Below are positions 1 through 10,669 of a stretch of 43,796 nt of DNA, piece after piece. The stretch's first letter is position 1; the number at the start of each line of letters is the position of its first letter. The notes under the pieces are model-generated. The model ran no database searches. It was not told the DNA's origin and saw nothing but the letters and a program-made list of their open reading frames with translations. The position numbers were made by a program, and so were the translations under genes. Origin of the DNA: Mycobacterium szulgai (GTDB lineage Bacteria > Actinomycetota > Actinomycetes > Mycobacteriales > Mycobacteriaceae); the NCBI RefSeq assembly GCF_002116635.1, contig NZ_LQPW01000110.1, forward strand, positions 1-43,796. The letters are read 5' to 3'.

Positions 1-827
1 ACCCCGCCGGCCCCGCCGGCGCCGAACAGCCCGCCTGTTCCACCGGCGCCGCCGGTCCCGCCGGTCGCGGATCCGGAGGTTCCGCCGTTCCCGCCGGCCC
101 CGCCGCTGGAGAAGAGGCCGCCGTTGCCGCCGGCGCCCCCGGCGCCGCCGGCTTGGGTGATGCTGTCGGCGTGCCCGCCGCCGCCGCCGGCCCCGGCTGC
201 GCCGAAGAGCAGGCCCGCGTTGCCGCCGGAGCCGAACAGGCCCGCGGCCCCGCCGTGGCCGCCGGCCCCACCTTGGCCGGCGAGGGCCAGGGGCGATCCG
301 CCAGCGCCGCCGGCACCGCCGTTGCCGATCAGCCCGCCGGCCCCGCCGTTGCCGCCGTTGCCACCGTTGAGGCCGCCGTTGGTACCGGATCCACCGGCGC
401 CGCCGTTGCCGATCAACCAGCCGCCGTCCGTCCCGTTTTGGCCGGTCCCCGCGACGCCGTTGACGCCGTTGCCGATCAGCGGACGTCCGGTCGCAGCCTG
501 GATGGGCGCGTTGATCCCGTCGAGCAAGCTCTGCAGCGGAGACGCGTTGGCAGCCTCGGCTGCCGCGAACATCGCGCCGCCGGCGCTCATCGTCTGTACG
601 AACTGCTGGTGAAACATCGCCGCTTCGGCACTGAGGACCTGATAGGCCTGACCGTGCGCTCCGAACATCGCCGCGATCGCCGCCGACACCTCGTCGGCGC
701 CGGCGGCCAGCAGTGCGGTGGTCGGAGCCGCCGCCGCGGCATGGGCCGTGCGCAACGCCGATCCGATGCTCTGCAAATCCGTTGCCGCCGACGTCAGCAT
801 CTCCGGGGTCACTAACACAAAAGACAT
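1..827 (-). CDS. PE_PGRS family protein, 3' end cut by the window
   Basis: The minus-strand frame from the ATG at 825-827 opens with a classic PE domain ([20 protein letters not shown]...), which fills about the first 100 residues. A linker containing [11 protein letters not shown] follows (coded near 470-490), then Gly-Gly-Ala/Gly-Gly-Asn PGRS repeats run off the left edge. About 275 codons are visible with no stop. A GGGAGGA ribosome site lies a few bases before the ATG. The family is exported to the cell surface by ESX-5, and PE domains usually pair with a PPE partner, but none is visible beside this gene. Repeats of the CTACGACCCCC type lie upstream, between this gene and the LuxR-type gene. 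The length and C-terminus are unknown. Confidence 0.93.
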   Translation of the reverse strand, partial: MSFVLVTPEMLTSAATDLQSIGSALRTAHAAAAAPTTALLAAGADEVSAAIAAMFGAHGQAYQVLSAEAAMFHQQFVQTMSAGGAMFAAAEAANASPLQSLLDGINAPIQAATGRPLIGNGVNGVAGTGQNGTDGGWLIGNGGAGGSGTNGGLNGGNGGNGGAGGLIGNGGAGGAGGSPLALAGQGGAGGHGGAAGLFGSGGNAGLLFGAAGAGGGGGHADSITQAGGAGGAGGNGGLFSSGGAGGNGGTSGSATGGTGGAGGTGGLFGAGGAGG

Positions 828-895
828 CGCCGTCCTCCCGCTCGTCACTTGAATCGGGTTAAGGATGCGAGCTGAAGCGGATAAGAACGTCGGTC

Positions 896-928
896 AGGAG
901 ACGTAGATTTCGCGCGGTGGGGGTCGTA
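896..928 (-). promoter_or_regulatory. Tandem CTACG-type repeats upstream of the PE_PGRS gene
   Basis: Read on the minus strand, CTACGACCCCC (918-928) is followed 22 bases later by the weaker copy CTACGTCTCCT (896-906). The exact 11-mer occurs twice more upstream of the LuxR-type regulator (4275-4310). The spacing of about two helical turns and the position 70-100 bases before the PE_PGRS start suggest an activator site. The binding protein is inferred, not shown. Confidence 0.45.
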
Positions 929-948
929 GATTGACCTGCCGCCAGGGC

Positions 949-3900
949 TTAGCTGCGGCTGGCCCCTTCATGAGCCAACTGCACGCGAGAGGTGAGGCCC
1001 AGCTTCGCGTACACGTGCGTGAGGTGAGTCTGCACAGTACGACGGGAAACGAACAGCCGGGCCGCTATCTCGTTGTTGGCCAACCCGTCAGCAACCAGTC
1101 GCACGACGTCGCGCTCGGTGGGGGTCAGCGACGCCCAGCCGCTGCTCGGGCGTTTGCGTTCGCCCCGGCCGCGCCGTACGTAGGCGACCGCCTCATCGAT
1201 GGACAGGCCGGCACCTTCGGCCCACGCGTTATCGAAGTCCTGCTGTCCCAGGGCATCCCGAAGCGCAGTGGCCATTGCCTCGTAGCCGGCGTCGTAGATT
1301 TTGAACCGGACCACGCCCATCTGCCGCCGAAACTCGTTCGCGGCGCCGAAGAGTCGTACCGCATCCCGATAGCTCAAGCCGTCGGCGGCCAGCCGCCCAA
1401 GGCACTCGAGAACATCGGGGACGGCCGAGTAAGCCTCGTATTCAGCGGCGCAGGCAAGCGCTTTGTGCGCGTCGCGTTCGGCTTGTTCGGGTTCGCCTTT
1501 CGCGATCGCTATGCGGGCCCGCGTGGTCAGCGCGCGGGCCAGGTGCCAGCCGGCCGATACCGATACCTCGTGCTCTACCGAGACCGCGGCGGCTACCAAA
1601 TCACCTTGCGCCAACGCGATCTCGGCCATCGGATTGGTTACCGTCGCGGCCAGCTCACCTTGGGCGCCCAGCAGCTGCTGTGCCGCCGCACTGGCCTGCG
1701 CCGCTGCGGTCACATCGCCGGCGGCCACGGCCGCGGTTGCCAGCACGGCATAGCTGAAACCCTCATTGAACGGCCACAAATCGGAGGCTGCCGCCAGCGA
1801 AGCGTTGGCCGCAGCCATCGCGGCGTGCGTATCACCGTGTAACGCAAGCGCATTGGCCAGCGCAAGCCGGCTGCCCCAGCTGAACAGCGCGTCGTGAGCG
1901 GCATCGGCATCCCCGCTGACCGTGCGGAATTGAGTAATCGCCTCGGGCAGAGCACCTTTCATCATCTGTGCCAACCCGAGGGTCCAGCGACAGGAGCGCG
2001 CGTGAAACCGATCGCCGATCGCCTCGCCCAGCTCGCGGCCTTCTTGGGAGGCCGCGAACGCCTCGACCGGATCACCCGCGTAGAAGGCGCCGTAGGCCTG
2101 CCAGGTCAGGATCTGGGTGAGCCGCCACCGGTCGCCCAGCTCGCGAGCAATGCCGATTGCCTCGGCGAGGTACGGGCGTGCCGCTTCGGCGCTGTAGGAA
2201 CTGATGGCACCGCATGCGGTGAGCGCGCGGGCCAGCAGCGCCGGGTCGTCGATCTCGCGCGCGATAGCCACGGCCTGGTGTGCCTGGTCGAGGTTGTCGT
2301 GGATGCTGCGTGAGGCGTCCAGGGACGCCTTGTCGGCCAGCGCCCGCCCACGCACCACCGCCGAGACGTCGGCGTGGCGTGCGCTCTGATCGGTCAGCAC
2401 CGCGTCGAACCAGGCCAGCCCCTCCTGGATTCGGCCGCGGGTCAGCCACAGCGGCTGCAGGGACGACGTCAGCTCCAGCGCCGCCTGGACCTCGCCGTCC
2501 TCGCGGCTGCACGCGAACGCGGCGCGCAGGTTGTCGATCTCGATCTCGACCTGCTCGATGCGGCGCTGGTGATCGCCGTCCGCGGGGTTGTCCAGCAACG
2601 CGGCCATCTGGGTGTAGTGATCGCGGTGGCGCGCGCGAACCGCCTCGGCCTCAGCGGACTCGCGTAGCTTTTCCATCGCATAGTGACGAACCGTCTCCAG
2701 CATTCGGTAGCGAGTTCGGTCTCCGGCGACTTCGGCTACCACCAGCGACTTGTCCACCAGCCGGGTGAGCTCATCGATCACCAGATGCGGCTGCAGATCA
2801 TCGTCGCCGCAGACGACTCGCGCCGCCTCCAGGTCGAATCCGCCGCTGAACGTGGCCAGCCTGCGGAACAGCACCCGTTCGGGTTCGCTAAGCAGGGCGT
2901 GCGACCAGTCGACGGATGCGCCCAGCGTTTGCCGGCGGCGCAACGCCGTCGGTCCGTCGCCGGTCAGCAGCCGGAAGCGGTGCCGCAGGCCGTCGAGGAT
3001 CTCCGTGAGCGACATCACCCGCACGGCCGCCGCCGCGAGCTCAATCCCGAGCGGCAAGCCGTCCAGGCGGCCGCAGATATCGGCCACGGCGGCTGCATCT
3101 GCGGCGCTGATATTGAAGTCCGGGCGCGCCAGGCGCGCGCGGTCGACGAAAAGCTCGATCGCTTCGTCGGTCAGCGCCAACGAGGGCACTCGCCAGGTCA
3201 GCTCGCCGGGCACCCCGATCGGTGCGCGGCTGGTGGCCAAGATCGTCAACCGCGGGCAGGCGCCCAGCAGTTCGCCGGTCAGGGCGGCGCACGCGTCGAT
3301 CAGGTGCTCGCAGTTGTCCAGCACCATCAGCACGTCGCGGTCGCCGACGAAGCGCGCCAGCGTGTCCAGCGCGGTGCGGCCCGGTTGGTCCGGCAGATCC
3401 AGGGCTCGCAAAACCGCTACCGGAACGACCTCGGGGTCACTGACGGGTGCCAGATCTACAAACCACACTCCGCCGCCGAATTCGGCCGCCGCCTGCGCCG
3501 CGATCTGCACCGCCAGCCGCGTTTTCCCGACGCCGCCGGCGCCGGCCATGGTCACCAGCCGGTTGTCGGCCAAGAACTTGCGTACGTCGGTGATCTGTTC
3601 GCTGCGGCCGACGAATCGGGTCAGCTGCGCCGGAACACCATGTGGTGCAACAATATTCAGGTTATGTAGCGGCGGGAACTCGACCCGTAGATCGGGATGA
3701 CACAACTGCGTCACCCGTTCGGGGCGGGGCAGGTCGCGCAGCCGGTGAGTGCCGAGGTCGGTCAGCCAGACGTCGGCAGGCAGTTGGTCGACGACCAGAT
3801 CGTGGGTGGTGCCCGACACCACGATCTGGCCGCCATGCGCCAGTTCCCGCAACCGCGCCGCCCGGTGCAGGGTTGGACCCGAATAGTCACCCGAGTGACC

Positions 3901-4173
3901 CGCCTGCACCTCGCCGGTGTGCACCGCGACGCGCAGCTGGATGGGTGCCAGCGGCGCCTGCTGCAAATCGATGGCACACGCCAGGGCGTCGGTGGTGCGT
4001 GGGAACATCGCCACGAAGCCGTTCTCGTCTCCAAGTTTGACCGGTCCAACCCCGTCGTTGGCCGCAATGATCTCGGCTGCTATCCGATCAAGTCGTGCGA
4101 GCGGCGTCGAGCATTCCGCGTCGGCGAGCAACAGGGTTACCGTCCTCGTCGGCAGAAACTCACTCACGCACAT
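949..4173 (-). CDS. LuxR-family regulator: cyclase-like domain, NB-ARC ATPase, TPR region, C-terminal HTH
   Basis: This is a 1074-residue protein of the mycobacterial Rv0386/Rv0890c/Rv1358/Rv2488c type. Residues 8-150 form a class III nucleotide cyclase-like domain: the two metal-binding Asp positions (D18 in LADAE, D49 in KLGDE), K46 and R107 are kept, but the catalytic Asn of the VNxAAR motif is His103 (TLHRAAR), so activity may be lost. Residues 185-500 are an NB-ARC/AAA-like ATPase with P-loop GAGGVGKT (211-218) and the Walker B-like LMVLDNCEH. A long helical, TPR-like section follows. The last ~65 residues are a LuxR HTH (LTPTERDVVRLVADGLANNE). GGAG lies 6 bases before the ATG. The gene is transcribed towards the PE_PGRS gene and away from a PPE gene; both promoter regions carry the same repeat. 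The ligand is unknown. Confidence 0.92.
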   Translation of the reverse strand: MCVSEFLPTRTVTLLLADAECSTPLARLDRIAAEIIAANDGVGPVKLGDENGFVAMFPRTTDALACAIDLQQAPLAPIQLRVAVHTGEVQAGHSGDYSGPTLHRAARLRELAHGGQIVVSGTTHDLVVDQLPADVWLTDLGTHRLRDLPRPERVTQLCHPDLRVEFPPLHNLNIVAPHGVPAQLTRFVGRSEQITDVRKFLADNRLVTMAGAGGVGKTRLAVQIAAQAAAEFGGGVWFVDLAPVSDPEVVPVAVLRALDLPDQPGRTALDTLARFVGDRDVLMVLDNCEHLIDACAALTGELLGACPRLTILATSRAPIGVPGELTWRVPSLALTDEAIELFVDRARLARPDFNISAADAAAVADICGRLDGLPLGIELAAAAVRVMSLTEILDGLRHRFRLLTGDGPTALRRRQTLGASVDWSHALLSEPERVLFRRLATFSGGFDLEAARVVCGDDDLQPHLVIDELTRLVDKSLVVAEVAGDRTRYRMLETVRHYAMEKLRESAEAEAVRARHRDHYTQMAALLDNPADGDHQRRIEQVEIEIDNLRAAFACSREDGEVQAALELTSSLQPLWLTRGRIQEGLAWFDAVLTDQSARHADVSAVVRGRALADKASLDASRSIHDNLDQAHQAVAIAREIDDPALLARALTACGAISSYSAEAARPYLAEAIGIARELGDRWRLTQILTWQAYGAFYAGDPVEAFAASQEGRELGEAIGDRFHARSCRWTLGLAQMMKGALPEAITQFRTVSGDADAAHDALFSWGSRLALANALALHGDTHAAMAAANASLAAASDLWPFNEGFSYAVLATAAVAAGDVTAAAQASAAAQQLLGAQGELAATVTNPMAEIALAQGDLVAAAVSVEHEVSVSAGWHLARALTTRARIAIAKGEPEQAERDAHKALACAAEYEAYSAVPDVLECLGRLAADGLSYRDAVRLFGAANEFRRQMGVVRFKIYDAGYEAMATALRDALGQQDFDNAWAEGAGLSIDEAVAYVRRGRGERKRPSSGWASLTPTERDVVRLVADGLANNEIAARLFVSRRTVQTHLTHVYAKLGLTSRVQLAHEGASRS

Positions 4174-4274
4174 GTCACTCCGCTTTCATGGCGATCTATC
4201 CGTGACTAACTCAGTGTCACGCACGCGGGGCGCCAACGGTTCAACATGAGTGCAAAAAGTTCTGTCAAACGGCG

Positions 4275-4310
4275 CTACGACCCCCTCGGGTCGCCCATCT
4301 ACGACCCCCT
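4275..4310 (+). promoter_or_regulatory. Two direct CTACGACCCCCT repeats between regulator and PPE gene
   Basis: CTACGACCCCCT occurs at 4275-4286 and again at 4299-4310, 24 bases apart, in the 200-bp divergent region between the LuxR-type regulator (start 4173) and the PPE-MPTR gene (start 4374). The first 11 bases recur on the other strand at 918-928. The arrangement fits a dimeric or cooperative regulator reading the same face of the helix. The adjacent LuxR-type protein is the simplest candidate, but this is inference. Confidence 0.5.
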
Positions 4311-4373
4311 TGCCCGGCCTATTTACGCGTTGTGACTGACGTTCATCGGCCCACCGCCGCGCATTCTTTGGCC

Positions 4374-6137
4374 ATGAATTTCTTGGTATTACCGCCGGAG
4401 ATCAATTCGGCGCGGATGTTTCTGGGGGCGGGATCGGCGCCGCTGTTGTCGGCGGCAGCGGCGTGGGACGGTTTGGCCGGTGAGCTGGGCGAGGCGGCGA
4501 GTTCGTTCGGGTCCGTCGCCTCAGGGCTGGCAGGCACGGCGTGGCAGGGTCCGGCGGCCACCGCGATGACGGCCGCGGCCGCGCCCTACGTGGGGTGGCT
4601 GTCGGCCGCGGCGGCTCAGGCGCAGGGGTCGGCAGGGCAAGCCCGCGCGGCGGTCTCGGCGTTCGAGTCCGCGGTGTCAGCGACGGTGCACCCCGGATTG
4701 GTCGCGGCGAACCGCAATCAGCTGGTGTCGTTGGTGCTGTCCAACCTGTTCGGTCAGAACGCGCCTGCGATCGCGGCGGCCGAGGCTTCCTATGAGCAGA
4801 TGTGGGCTCAGGATGTGGCCGCGATGGTGGGCTACCACGGCGGGGCGGCCGCGGCCGTGGCGCAGTTGATGCCCTTCCAGACGCTGCAGCAGGCACTGGC
4901 AGGTATACCGGGGTTGCCCGCGAACCTGGGCGCAGGAAACATCGGCAGCTCGAACGCGGGCGGCGGTAATCACGGCAGCGGCAACCTGGGCAGCGGCAAC
5001 AACGGCAACCAGAACGTCGGCAACGGCAATATCGGCAACACCAACCTGGGCAGCGGGAACAACGGGATCGGCAACGTCGGAAACGGCAACCGCGGCGACC
5101 AGAACATCGGCAGCGGTAATGCCGGCACCAAGAACACCGGCAGCGGAAACGTCGGCAACGGCAACGTCGGTCTGGGAAACCTCGGCAACGCCAACACGGG
5201 CAACGCGAACCTCGGCAACGCCAACATGGGCAATGCAAACCGCGGCGACGCCAACATGGGCTTCGGCAACCGGGGCAGCAACAACGTCGGCGCCGGCAAT
5301 ACCGGCAACCACAACTTCGGCTTCGGCAACACGGGCAACAACAACATCGGCTTCGGGCTGACCGGTGACAACCAAGTGGGTTTCGGCGCGCTCAACTCCG
5401 GAACCGGCAACATCGGCTTCGGCAACTCGGGCACCGGCAATATCGGGTTCTTCAACTCGGGCACCGGAAACGTCGGCTTCTTCAATTCCGGCAACCACAG
5501 CTTCGGCTTCGAGAATTCGGGCAGCTTCAACACCGGATTCACCAACTCCGGTCAGGGCAATACCGGCTTCTTCAATGGCGGCTTCAACAATGTGGGTTTC
5601 GGAAACGCGGGCGCGAACAACTTCGGAATGGACAACGGCGGCTCCCAGAACATGGGTTACGGGAACGCGGGATTCCAGAACACCGGCAGCATGAACGCCG
5701 GCTCGATCAACACCGGTGATTTCAACGCCGGCGACATCAATACCGGCTGGGCTAACTCAGGCGGCAGCAACACCGGCGGCTTCAACGCGGGCAAGCTGAA
5801 CACCGGCTTCGGCAGCGCGATCACGCCTGTCGGTGTCAAGAACTCCGGATTCGGCACCACCGGGCTGGACTCGTCGGGCTTCTTCAACTCCGGCGGCGAC
5901 ACCTCCGGATTCCAGAACACGGGGCTGGCCTTCGAGTCGGGATTCGGCAACTCCGGCAACGGAAACAATGTGGGCATCAACAACCACGGCAGCTTCCTCG
6001 CGGGCATCAACAACACCGGCTTCGACAATATCGGCATCGCCAATTCGAATGTCTTCAATTCGGGATTCGGTAACTCGGGCAATGACGACTCCGGGTTCTT
6101 CAACAAGGCGGACGCGAAGTCCGGCTTCTTCAATTAA
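4374..6137 (+). CDS. PPE family protein, MPTR subfamily
   Basis: The protein is 587 residues long. The start is placed at the ATG giving [16 protein letters not shown], the standard PPE N-terminus; an in-frame GTG at 4332 would add 14 unrelated residues. The PPE domain covers about the first 180 residues and has the WxG turn (WQG in [12 protein letters not shown]) and the MWAQDVAAM helix. From about residue 185 the protein consists of NxGxGNxG pentapeptide repeats (MPTR). Early repeats are rich in GNxGxxN, and later ones in GFFNSG and GFGNSG. MPTR proteins are ESX-5 substrates found only in slow growers. No PE gene precedes it, but a PE gene follows 48 bases downstream, so the two may be co-transcribed. 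Confidence 0.93.
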   Translation: MNFLVLPPEINSARMFLGAGSAPLLSAAAAWDGLAGELGEAASSFGSVASGLAGTAWQGPAATAMTAAAAPYVGWLSAAAAQAQGSAGQARAAVSAFESAVSATVHPGLVAANRNQLVSLVLSNLFGQNAPAIAAAEASYEQMWAQDVAAMVGYHGGAAAAVAQLMPFQTLQQALAGIPGLPANLGAGNIGSSNAGGGNHGSGNLGSGNNGNQNVGNGNIGNTNLGSGNNGIGNVGNGNRGDQNIGSGNAGTKNTGSGNVGNGNVGLGNLGNANTGNANLGNANMGNANRGDANMGFGNRGSNNVGAGNTGNHNFGFGNTGNNNIGFGLTGDNQVGFGALNSGTGNIGFGNSGTGNIGFFNSGTGNVGFFNSGNHSFGFENSGSFNTGFTNSGQGNTGFFNGGFNNVGFGNAGANNFGMDNGGSQNMGYGNAGFQNTGSMNAGSINTGDFNAGDINTGWANSGGSNTGGFNAGKLNTGFGSAITPVGVKNSGFGTTGLDSSGFFNSGGDTSGFQNTGLAFESGFGNSGNGNNVGINNHGSFLAGINNTGFDNIGIANSNVFNSGFGNSGNDDSGFFNKADAKSGFFN

Positions 6138-6185
6138 GCCCGGTGTTCATCGGGCGTCGTTAACCATTTCCTCGAGGGAGAAGAT

Positions 6186-7526
6186 ATGTCGTTTGTGATC
6201 GCCATGCCCGAACTGTTGCAGGGTGCGGCCCAGGATTTGGCGGGCATTCGCGCCTCGCTGACCCAGGCCGCCGCCACCGTGGCCGGCCCCACTACCGGTA
6301 TAGCGGCAGCGGCTCAAGACGAGATATCGATGGCGATCGCTTCCATGTTCGGCAGCTTCGGCGAGGACTTTCAGGCCCTGCACGCCCAAGCGCAAGCGTT
6401 CCACGAACAATTCGTCGCCGTGATGAGCGCGGGTGCCGGCGCCTACGCGAGTGCCGAGGCTGCAAACGTCGAGCAGATCCTGCTCGGCGGATCACCCGCC
6501 TACCAAACGCTTTTCGCGAATACCGCCGCCAATCTCCAAACTCTGCAAAGCGCCGTCGCGGCGAATCCGACGCCGCTGCTGGCGCAGTTCATCAAAAACC
6601 AGATGGGCTACGAGCAGACGATCGCCGCCACGCTGGGCGGCGGCCTGCCGAATTTCCCCGCCCTGCAGCAGCTTTTCCCGCCTGATCCGGCGGGGTTGCT
6701 GCAGGGGATCGTCAACCAGCAAACCGGCTACGGCCAGACCATCTCCACCGCACTGGGCGCCGCCGGCCAGGACTTACGGGCCGCCGCGAATGCCTTGCCG
6801 GCAACGTTGCAAACGGCCTTCCAGCAGCTTGCGGCCGGAGACGTCACCGGCGCGGCGCGCGGTGTCGCAACGGGCTTCGGAAACCTGTTTGTGACGGGTC
6901 TGGTTGCCAACCAGGACATGACGACGTTCCTCATCAACATCAGCCCGACCGGAACACTGGGCGATTTGTTGCCGATCTTCGCCATCCCCGGGCAGATGGC
7001 GCAGAACCTCACCGATCTAATACCCGCCGGCTCCATTCCCGCTCAGATTTCCCAGCACCTCACCAACGCGATCAATACGCTGACCGATACCTCGCAAACG
7101 TTGGACCTGACTACCGGTGAGCTTCATGTGGGATTGCCGTTGGTGTTGGGGCTCGACGCGATTGGTCCGGTGGTCACCAGCCTGAACGCGTTCGGCTCCA
7201 GCGGCAGCGCAGTTCTGGGCGCGCTGCAAACCGGCGACGCCCTGGGGGCCACCGCGGCGCTGTTCGACGCACCCGCCAACATTCTCAACGGTTTCCTCAA
7301 CGGCCAAGCCACACTGCCACTTTCGGTTTCGCTGGGGGACCTCACGACCACGACGAACATCCCACTCGGCGGGCTCCTCACTCCCGCTCAGCCCGCTTCG
7401 CTGACGGTCGAAATATTCGGCACGACAGGGACAATCCCCCTGACCGGAACGAACTTCGGAGGACTCCTCCCGGCGCTGCTGAGCTTCCTGCCCGAACAGC
7501 TTGCCCAGGCCATCGGCCCGGGCTGA
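6186..7526 (+). CDS. PE family protein with long non-PGRS C-terminal region
   Basis: The protein has 446 residues. The PE domain ([20 protein letters not shown]...) ends with the export signal YxxxE (Y87-E91, YASAE) of type VII substrates. The remaining ~350 residues lack PGRS repeats. They contain repeated NQxGYxQTI(S/A)xxLG segments at about 135-185 and a C-terminal part with [15 protein letters not shown] and [11 protein letters not shown], as in other PE proteins of unknown function. GAGGGAG stands 7 bases before the ATG. The PPE-SVP gene starts 14 bases after the stop, the usual PE-PPE operon arrangement, so the two products probably form the exported heterodimer. Confidence 0.9.
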   Translation: MSFVIAMPELLQGAAQDLAGIRASLTQAAATVAGPTTGIAAAAQDEISMAIASMFGSFGEDFQALHAQAQAFHEQFVAVMSAGAGAYASAEAANVEQILLGGSPAYQTLFANTAANLQTLQSAVAANPTPLLAQFIKNQMGYEQTIAATLGGGLPNFPALQQLFPPDPAGLLQGIVNQQTGYGQTISTALGAAGQDLRAAANALPATLQTAFQQLAAGDVTGAARGVATGFGNLFVTGLVANQDMTTFLINISPTGTLGDLLPIFAIPGQMAQNLTDLIPAGSIPAQISQHLTNAINTLTDTSQTLDLTTGELHVGLPLVLGLDAIGPVVTSLNAFGSSGSAVLGALQTGDALGATAALFDAPANILNGFLNGQATLPLSVSLGDLTTTTNIPLGGLLTPAQPASLTVEIFGTTGTIPLTGTNFGGLLPALLSFLPEQLAQAIGPG

Positions 7527-7540
7527 GAACGGACCCGATT

Positions 7541-8650
7541 ATGGAATTCCTAGTCTTACCACCGGAAATCAATTCCGCGCTGATGTACGCCGGGGCAGGG
7601 GCGGGCCCGCTGTTTCTGGCAGCGACGGCGTGGCAGGGGTTGGCCGCCGACTTGCACACCTCGGCGTCGTCTTTCGACTCGGTGGTCACCGCGCTGGCCA
7701 CCGGGCCGTGGTCGGGTCCGGCGGCGACGGCGATGGCCGCGGCCGCCGCGACGTATGTGTCGTGGCTGTCGTCGGCCGCGATGCAGGCGGCGGGGACGGC
7801 GGGTCAGGCCCAGGCCGCGGCGACAGCGTTTGAAACGGCGCAGACGGCGACTGTGCATCCCGCGGCGGTGGCCGCCAACCGGGCCTCGTTAACGTCTTTG
7901 GTGGCAACCAATTTCATCGGCCAGAACACACCCGCGATCGCGGCCACCGAGTTCGACTATGTGGCGATGTGGGCCCAGGACGTGGCCGCAATGCTGGGAT
8001 ATCACGCAGGTGCGGCGTCGGTGGCAGCGGCGTTGACGCCGTTTGCGCTCCCGCCGATCGATTTGCCGGGCTTGGCTTCTACGGTCGGGGCGGTGGCCGA
8101 CGCGCTGACTCCGGTGACCCAGGCCGCGACGGCAGCGGTGCAGTCGCTGCTGTCCGGATCGTCGCTGCAGTCGCTGACCTCGGTCGCGCAGGTCGCGGCC
8201 ACTCCGGTCAGCATGCTGATGTCGCCGATGATGTCGTTGGCACAGGGCGCCAACGGCGCCGGGGTGGCCGGCACGGGGCTGGTCACCGGGATCGCCGACG
8301 CACCGAAGCTGGTCGGCGACACCGCTCCCGCGCTCAAGGGCGGCATGGGTGTAGGCACCGCGGCCGACTTGGGTAAGGCTCGGCTGGTGGGAGCGGTGTC
8401 AGTGCCGCCGTCCTGGCCGGGATCGATGCCGAAAGGCGTTGTCAGTTCGGCTGTTTCGGGATTGGGGGCATTGTCCAACGCCGCCGAGATGTCCCAGCCT
8501 GCCGCCGGCGGCATGCCGATGATGCCGATGCCGATGGGAATGGGCGGAGCCGGCGCCGGTACACCCGGGGGCATGCTGGGCCGCGGCGGGGCGAGTCCAC
8601 ATGTGGTCCAACAGCGGCCGAGCGTGATTCCGCGAACCGGGGTCGGATAG
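7541..8650 (+). CDS. PPE family protein, SVP subfamily
   Basis: The 369-residue protein begins [16 protein letters not shown], has the PPE-domain WxG (GPWSGPAAT) and MWAQDVAAM motifs, and near residue 290 the SVPxxW motif ([11 protein letters not shown]) that defines the SVP group. The tail is rich in Gly/Met/Pro ([11 protein letters not shown]) and ends [11 protein letters not shown]. It lies 14 bases after the PE gene and is followed by the Esx pair, as in PE-PPE-esxM-esxN units linked to ESX-5. The closest relative in view is the PPE gene at 9509-10669, which shares almost every block, so the two appear to be a duplicated pair flanking the esx genes. Confidence 0.94.
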   Translation: MEFLVLPPEINSALMYAGAGAGPLFLAATAWQGLAADLHTSASSFDSVVTALATGPWSGPAATAMAAAAATYVSWLSSAAMQAAGTAGQAQAAATAFETAQTATVHPAAVAANRASLTSLVATNFIGQNTPAIAATEFDYVAMWAQDVAAMLGYHAGAASVAAALTPFALPPIDLPGLASTVGAVADALTPVTQAATAAVQSLLSGSSLQSLTSVAQVAATPVSMLMSPMMSLAQGANGAGVAGTGLVTGIADAPKLVGDTAPALKGGMGVGTAADLGKARLVGAVSVPPSWPGSMPKGVVSSAVSGLGALSNAAEMSQPAAGGMPMMPMPMGMGGAGAGTPGGMLGRGGASPHVVQQRPSVIPRTGVG

Positions 8651-8731
8651 AGCGGGGGTGATCGGCGGGGTGACCGGCGGAGATTGTCAGCCACGATGTG
8701 GAACCAATTATATTGCAGTGAAAGGAAATAG

Positions 8732-9031
<300 letters not shown>

Positions 9032-9041
9032 GAATTCGGCG

Positions 9042-9326
9042 ATGACGATCAATTACCAGTTCGGTGACGTGGATGCCCACGGGGCATTGATTCGGGCGCA
9101 GGCGGCATCGCTGGAGGCCGAGCACCAGGCGATCGTGCGTGATGTGCTGGCCGCCGGGGACTTCTGGGGTGGCGCCGGCTCGGTGGCCTGCCAGGAGTTC
9201 ATCACCCAGTTGGGCCGCAATTTCGCGGTGATCTACCAGCAGGCCAACACCCACGGCCAGCAGGTGCAAGCCGCGGGCGCCAATATGGCGCAAACCGACT
9301 CCAGCGTCGGTTCCAGCTGGGCCTAG
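9042..9326 (+). CDS. WXG100 protein of the EsxI/L/N/O/V (Mtb9.9) family
   Basis: The 94-residue protein (MTINYQFGDVDAHGALIRAQ...) has the exact length and sequence style of EsxN/Mtb9.9, with the WxG turn (DFWGGAG) and the typical end QTDSSVGSSWA. It is the partner of the upstream EsxM-type gene, with which it forms a tight operon. Several almost identical copies exist in most slow growers, so this pair need not be the copy in the main ESX-5 locus. None of the ESX-5 machinery genes (eccB, eccC, mycP) is in the window. Confidence 0.95.
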   Translation: MTINYQFGDVDAHGALIRAQAASLEAEHQAIVRDVLAAGDFWGGAGSVACQEFITQLGRNFAVIYQQANTHGQQVQAAGANMAQTDSSVGSSWA

Positions 9327-9335
9327 CCAGCGCTG

Positions 9336-9374
9336 TTGTTCGCGGGCGGCAGCCGGCTTGCCGGCCGCGAACAA
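9336..9374. terminator. Inverted repeat after the esx pair
   Basis: TTGTTCGCGG (9336-9345) pairs perfectly with CCGCGAACAA (9365-9374), and the inner CGGC/GCCG extends the stem. It begins 10 bases after the EsxN-type stop. There is no T-run, but mycobacterial terminators often lack one. It probably separates the PE-PPE-esx operon from the next PPE gene. Confidence 0.5.
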
Positions 9375-9508
9375 GCCTGCCGGTAGCCGGTCGCGAAGCT
9401 GGGCAGCGCCTGCGGAGTTCCTGAGTGACTCCTGAATCAAAGCTATGAGCGGCCCGATCTTTGATGTGATCTAAGTCATCGGATTCCGCTGCCTGGTTGG
9501 GGGTGCGA

Positions 9509-10669
9509 ATGATTCTGGACTTCGCGTGGTTGCCGCCGGAGATCAACTCGGCGCGAATCTTTTCCGGTGCGGGCTCGGGCCCGTTGTTCACCGCGGCCTC
9601 GGCCTGGGACGGGCTGGCCACCGAGCTGCGGGCCTCGGCGTCGTCGTTCGAATCGGTGATCACCGCGCTGACGGGCGGCCCGTGGGCGGGTCCGGCGTCG
9701 GTCTCGATGGCCGCGGCCGCGGCCCCCTATTCGGGGTGGCTGAGCGGCGCGGCGGGGCAGGCGGAGTCGGCGGCCGGTCAGGCGCGGGCGGCGGCCACGG
9801 CGTTTGAGACGGCGATGACGGCCACAGTCCATCCGGCGGCCGTTGCCGCGAATCGAACGTCGTTGCTATCGCTGATCGCGACGAATTTCCTGGGCCAGAA
9901 CACACCGGCGATCGCGGCCGCCGAGTTCGATTACGTCGAGATGTGGGCCCAGGATGTGGCCGCCATGGTCGGCTATTACAGCGGAGCCACTTCGGTGGCG
10001 TCCATGCTGACGCCGTTCAGCATGCCGCCACTGAATCTGGCGGGGCTGAATCTCGCGGGGTTGGCCTCGACAGCGACGGCAGCGGTGTCACCGGCCATTC
10101 AGGGCGCGGTGGCTCCGCTGTCGGGCGCGGTGACGGCGGTCCAGTCGGCCGCTTCGGCCATTCCATTGCAGTCAGTGATATCGGTGGCGCAGATCGGCAT
10201 GTATCCGGCCAGCATGCTGATGTCTCCGATGATGCAGCTGGCGAGCGTTGCGCGCACGGGCACGGCCGGAGCGACCGGCGCCGCCGCCGGGTTGGCCGAT
10301 GCGCCGAAGTTCGTCGGTAGCGCCGCTCCGGCCATGAAGGGCCTCGGCGGCGGGGGGCTGGGTGGCGGAATGTCAGCTGCACTGGGCCACTCACGGCTGG
10401 TGGGGGCGATGTCGGTGCCCCCGACGTGGCAGGGGTCGACGCCGGCCGCGATGGCCAGTTCGGCGATACGTGGGATGGGCGCGCTGCCGACTGTGGCGCC
10501 GATGGCTCAGGCGGCGCCCACCGGCGGCGGCATGCCGATGATGCCAATGCCGATGGGTGCCGGCGCCGGCGGCGCGGGCATGCCCGGCGGGATGATGGGC
10601 CGCGGCGGCGCGAGTCCGCATGTGACGCAGCAGCGGCCGAGCGTGGTACCGCGCACCGGAATCGGCTAG
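9509..10669 (+). CDS. PPE family protein, SVP subfamily
   Basis: The protein has 386 residues. The ATG at 9509 ([18 protein letters not shown]) is chosen because it gives the family N-terminus and has GGGGG six bases upstream; in-frame TTG and GTG codons lie at 9497 and 9503. It has WxG (GPWAGPASV), MWAQDVAAM, SVPxxW ([11 protein letters not shown]) and the same Gly/Met/Pro tail ([11 protein letters not shown]...[11 protein letters not shown]) as the PPE at 7541. It is probably a duplicate of that gene, now separated from it by the Esx pair, and has no PE partner next to it. Its stop abuts the stop of the convergent amine oxidase gene with no spacer. Confidence 0.93.
   Translation: MILDFAWLPPEINSARIFSGAGSGPLFTAASAWDGLATELRASASSFESVITALTGGPWAGPASVSMAAAAAPYSGWLSGAAGQAESAAGQARAAATAFETAMTATVHPAAVAANRTSLLSLIATNFLGQNTPAIAAAEFDYVEMWAQDVAAMVGYYSGATSVASMLTPFSMPPLNLAGLNLAGLASTATAAVSPAIQGAVAPLSGAVTAVQSAASAIPLQSVISVAQIGMYPASMLMSPMMQLASVARTGTAGATGAAAGLADAPKFVGSAAPAMKGLGGGGLGGGMSAALGHSRLVGAMSVPPTWQGSTPAAMASSAIRGMGALPTVAPMAQAAPTGGGMPMMPMPMGAGAGGAGMPGGMMGRGGASPHVTQQRPSVVPRTGIG

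Noticed and set aside
124..815. Long plus-strand open frames rich in Pro-Ala at the left end and again at 42373-43435
   Set aside because: They are the antisense of PGRS repeats, whose GGC/GCC composition keeps all frames open; the minus strand carries the PE domain, ribosome site and PGRS protein pattern.
931..3700. Open frames on the plus strand across the LuxR-type gene
   Set aside because: High GC removes stops in opposite frames; they show no known domain, while the minus frame has P-loop, cyclase-like and LuxR motifs.
4900..6130. Short regular repeats in the PPE gene that could suggest a CRISPR-like array
   Set aside because: The period is 15 bases and in frame, encoding NxGxGNxG MPTR repeats; there are no spacers.
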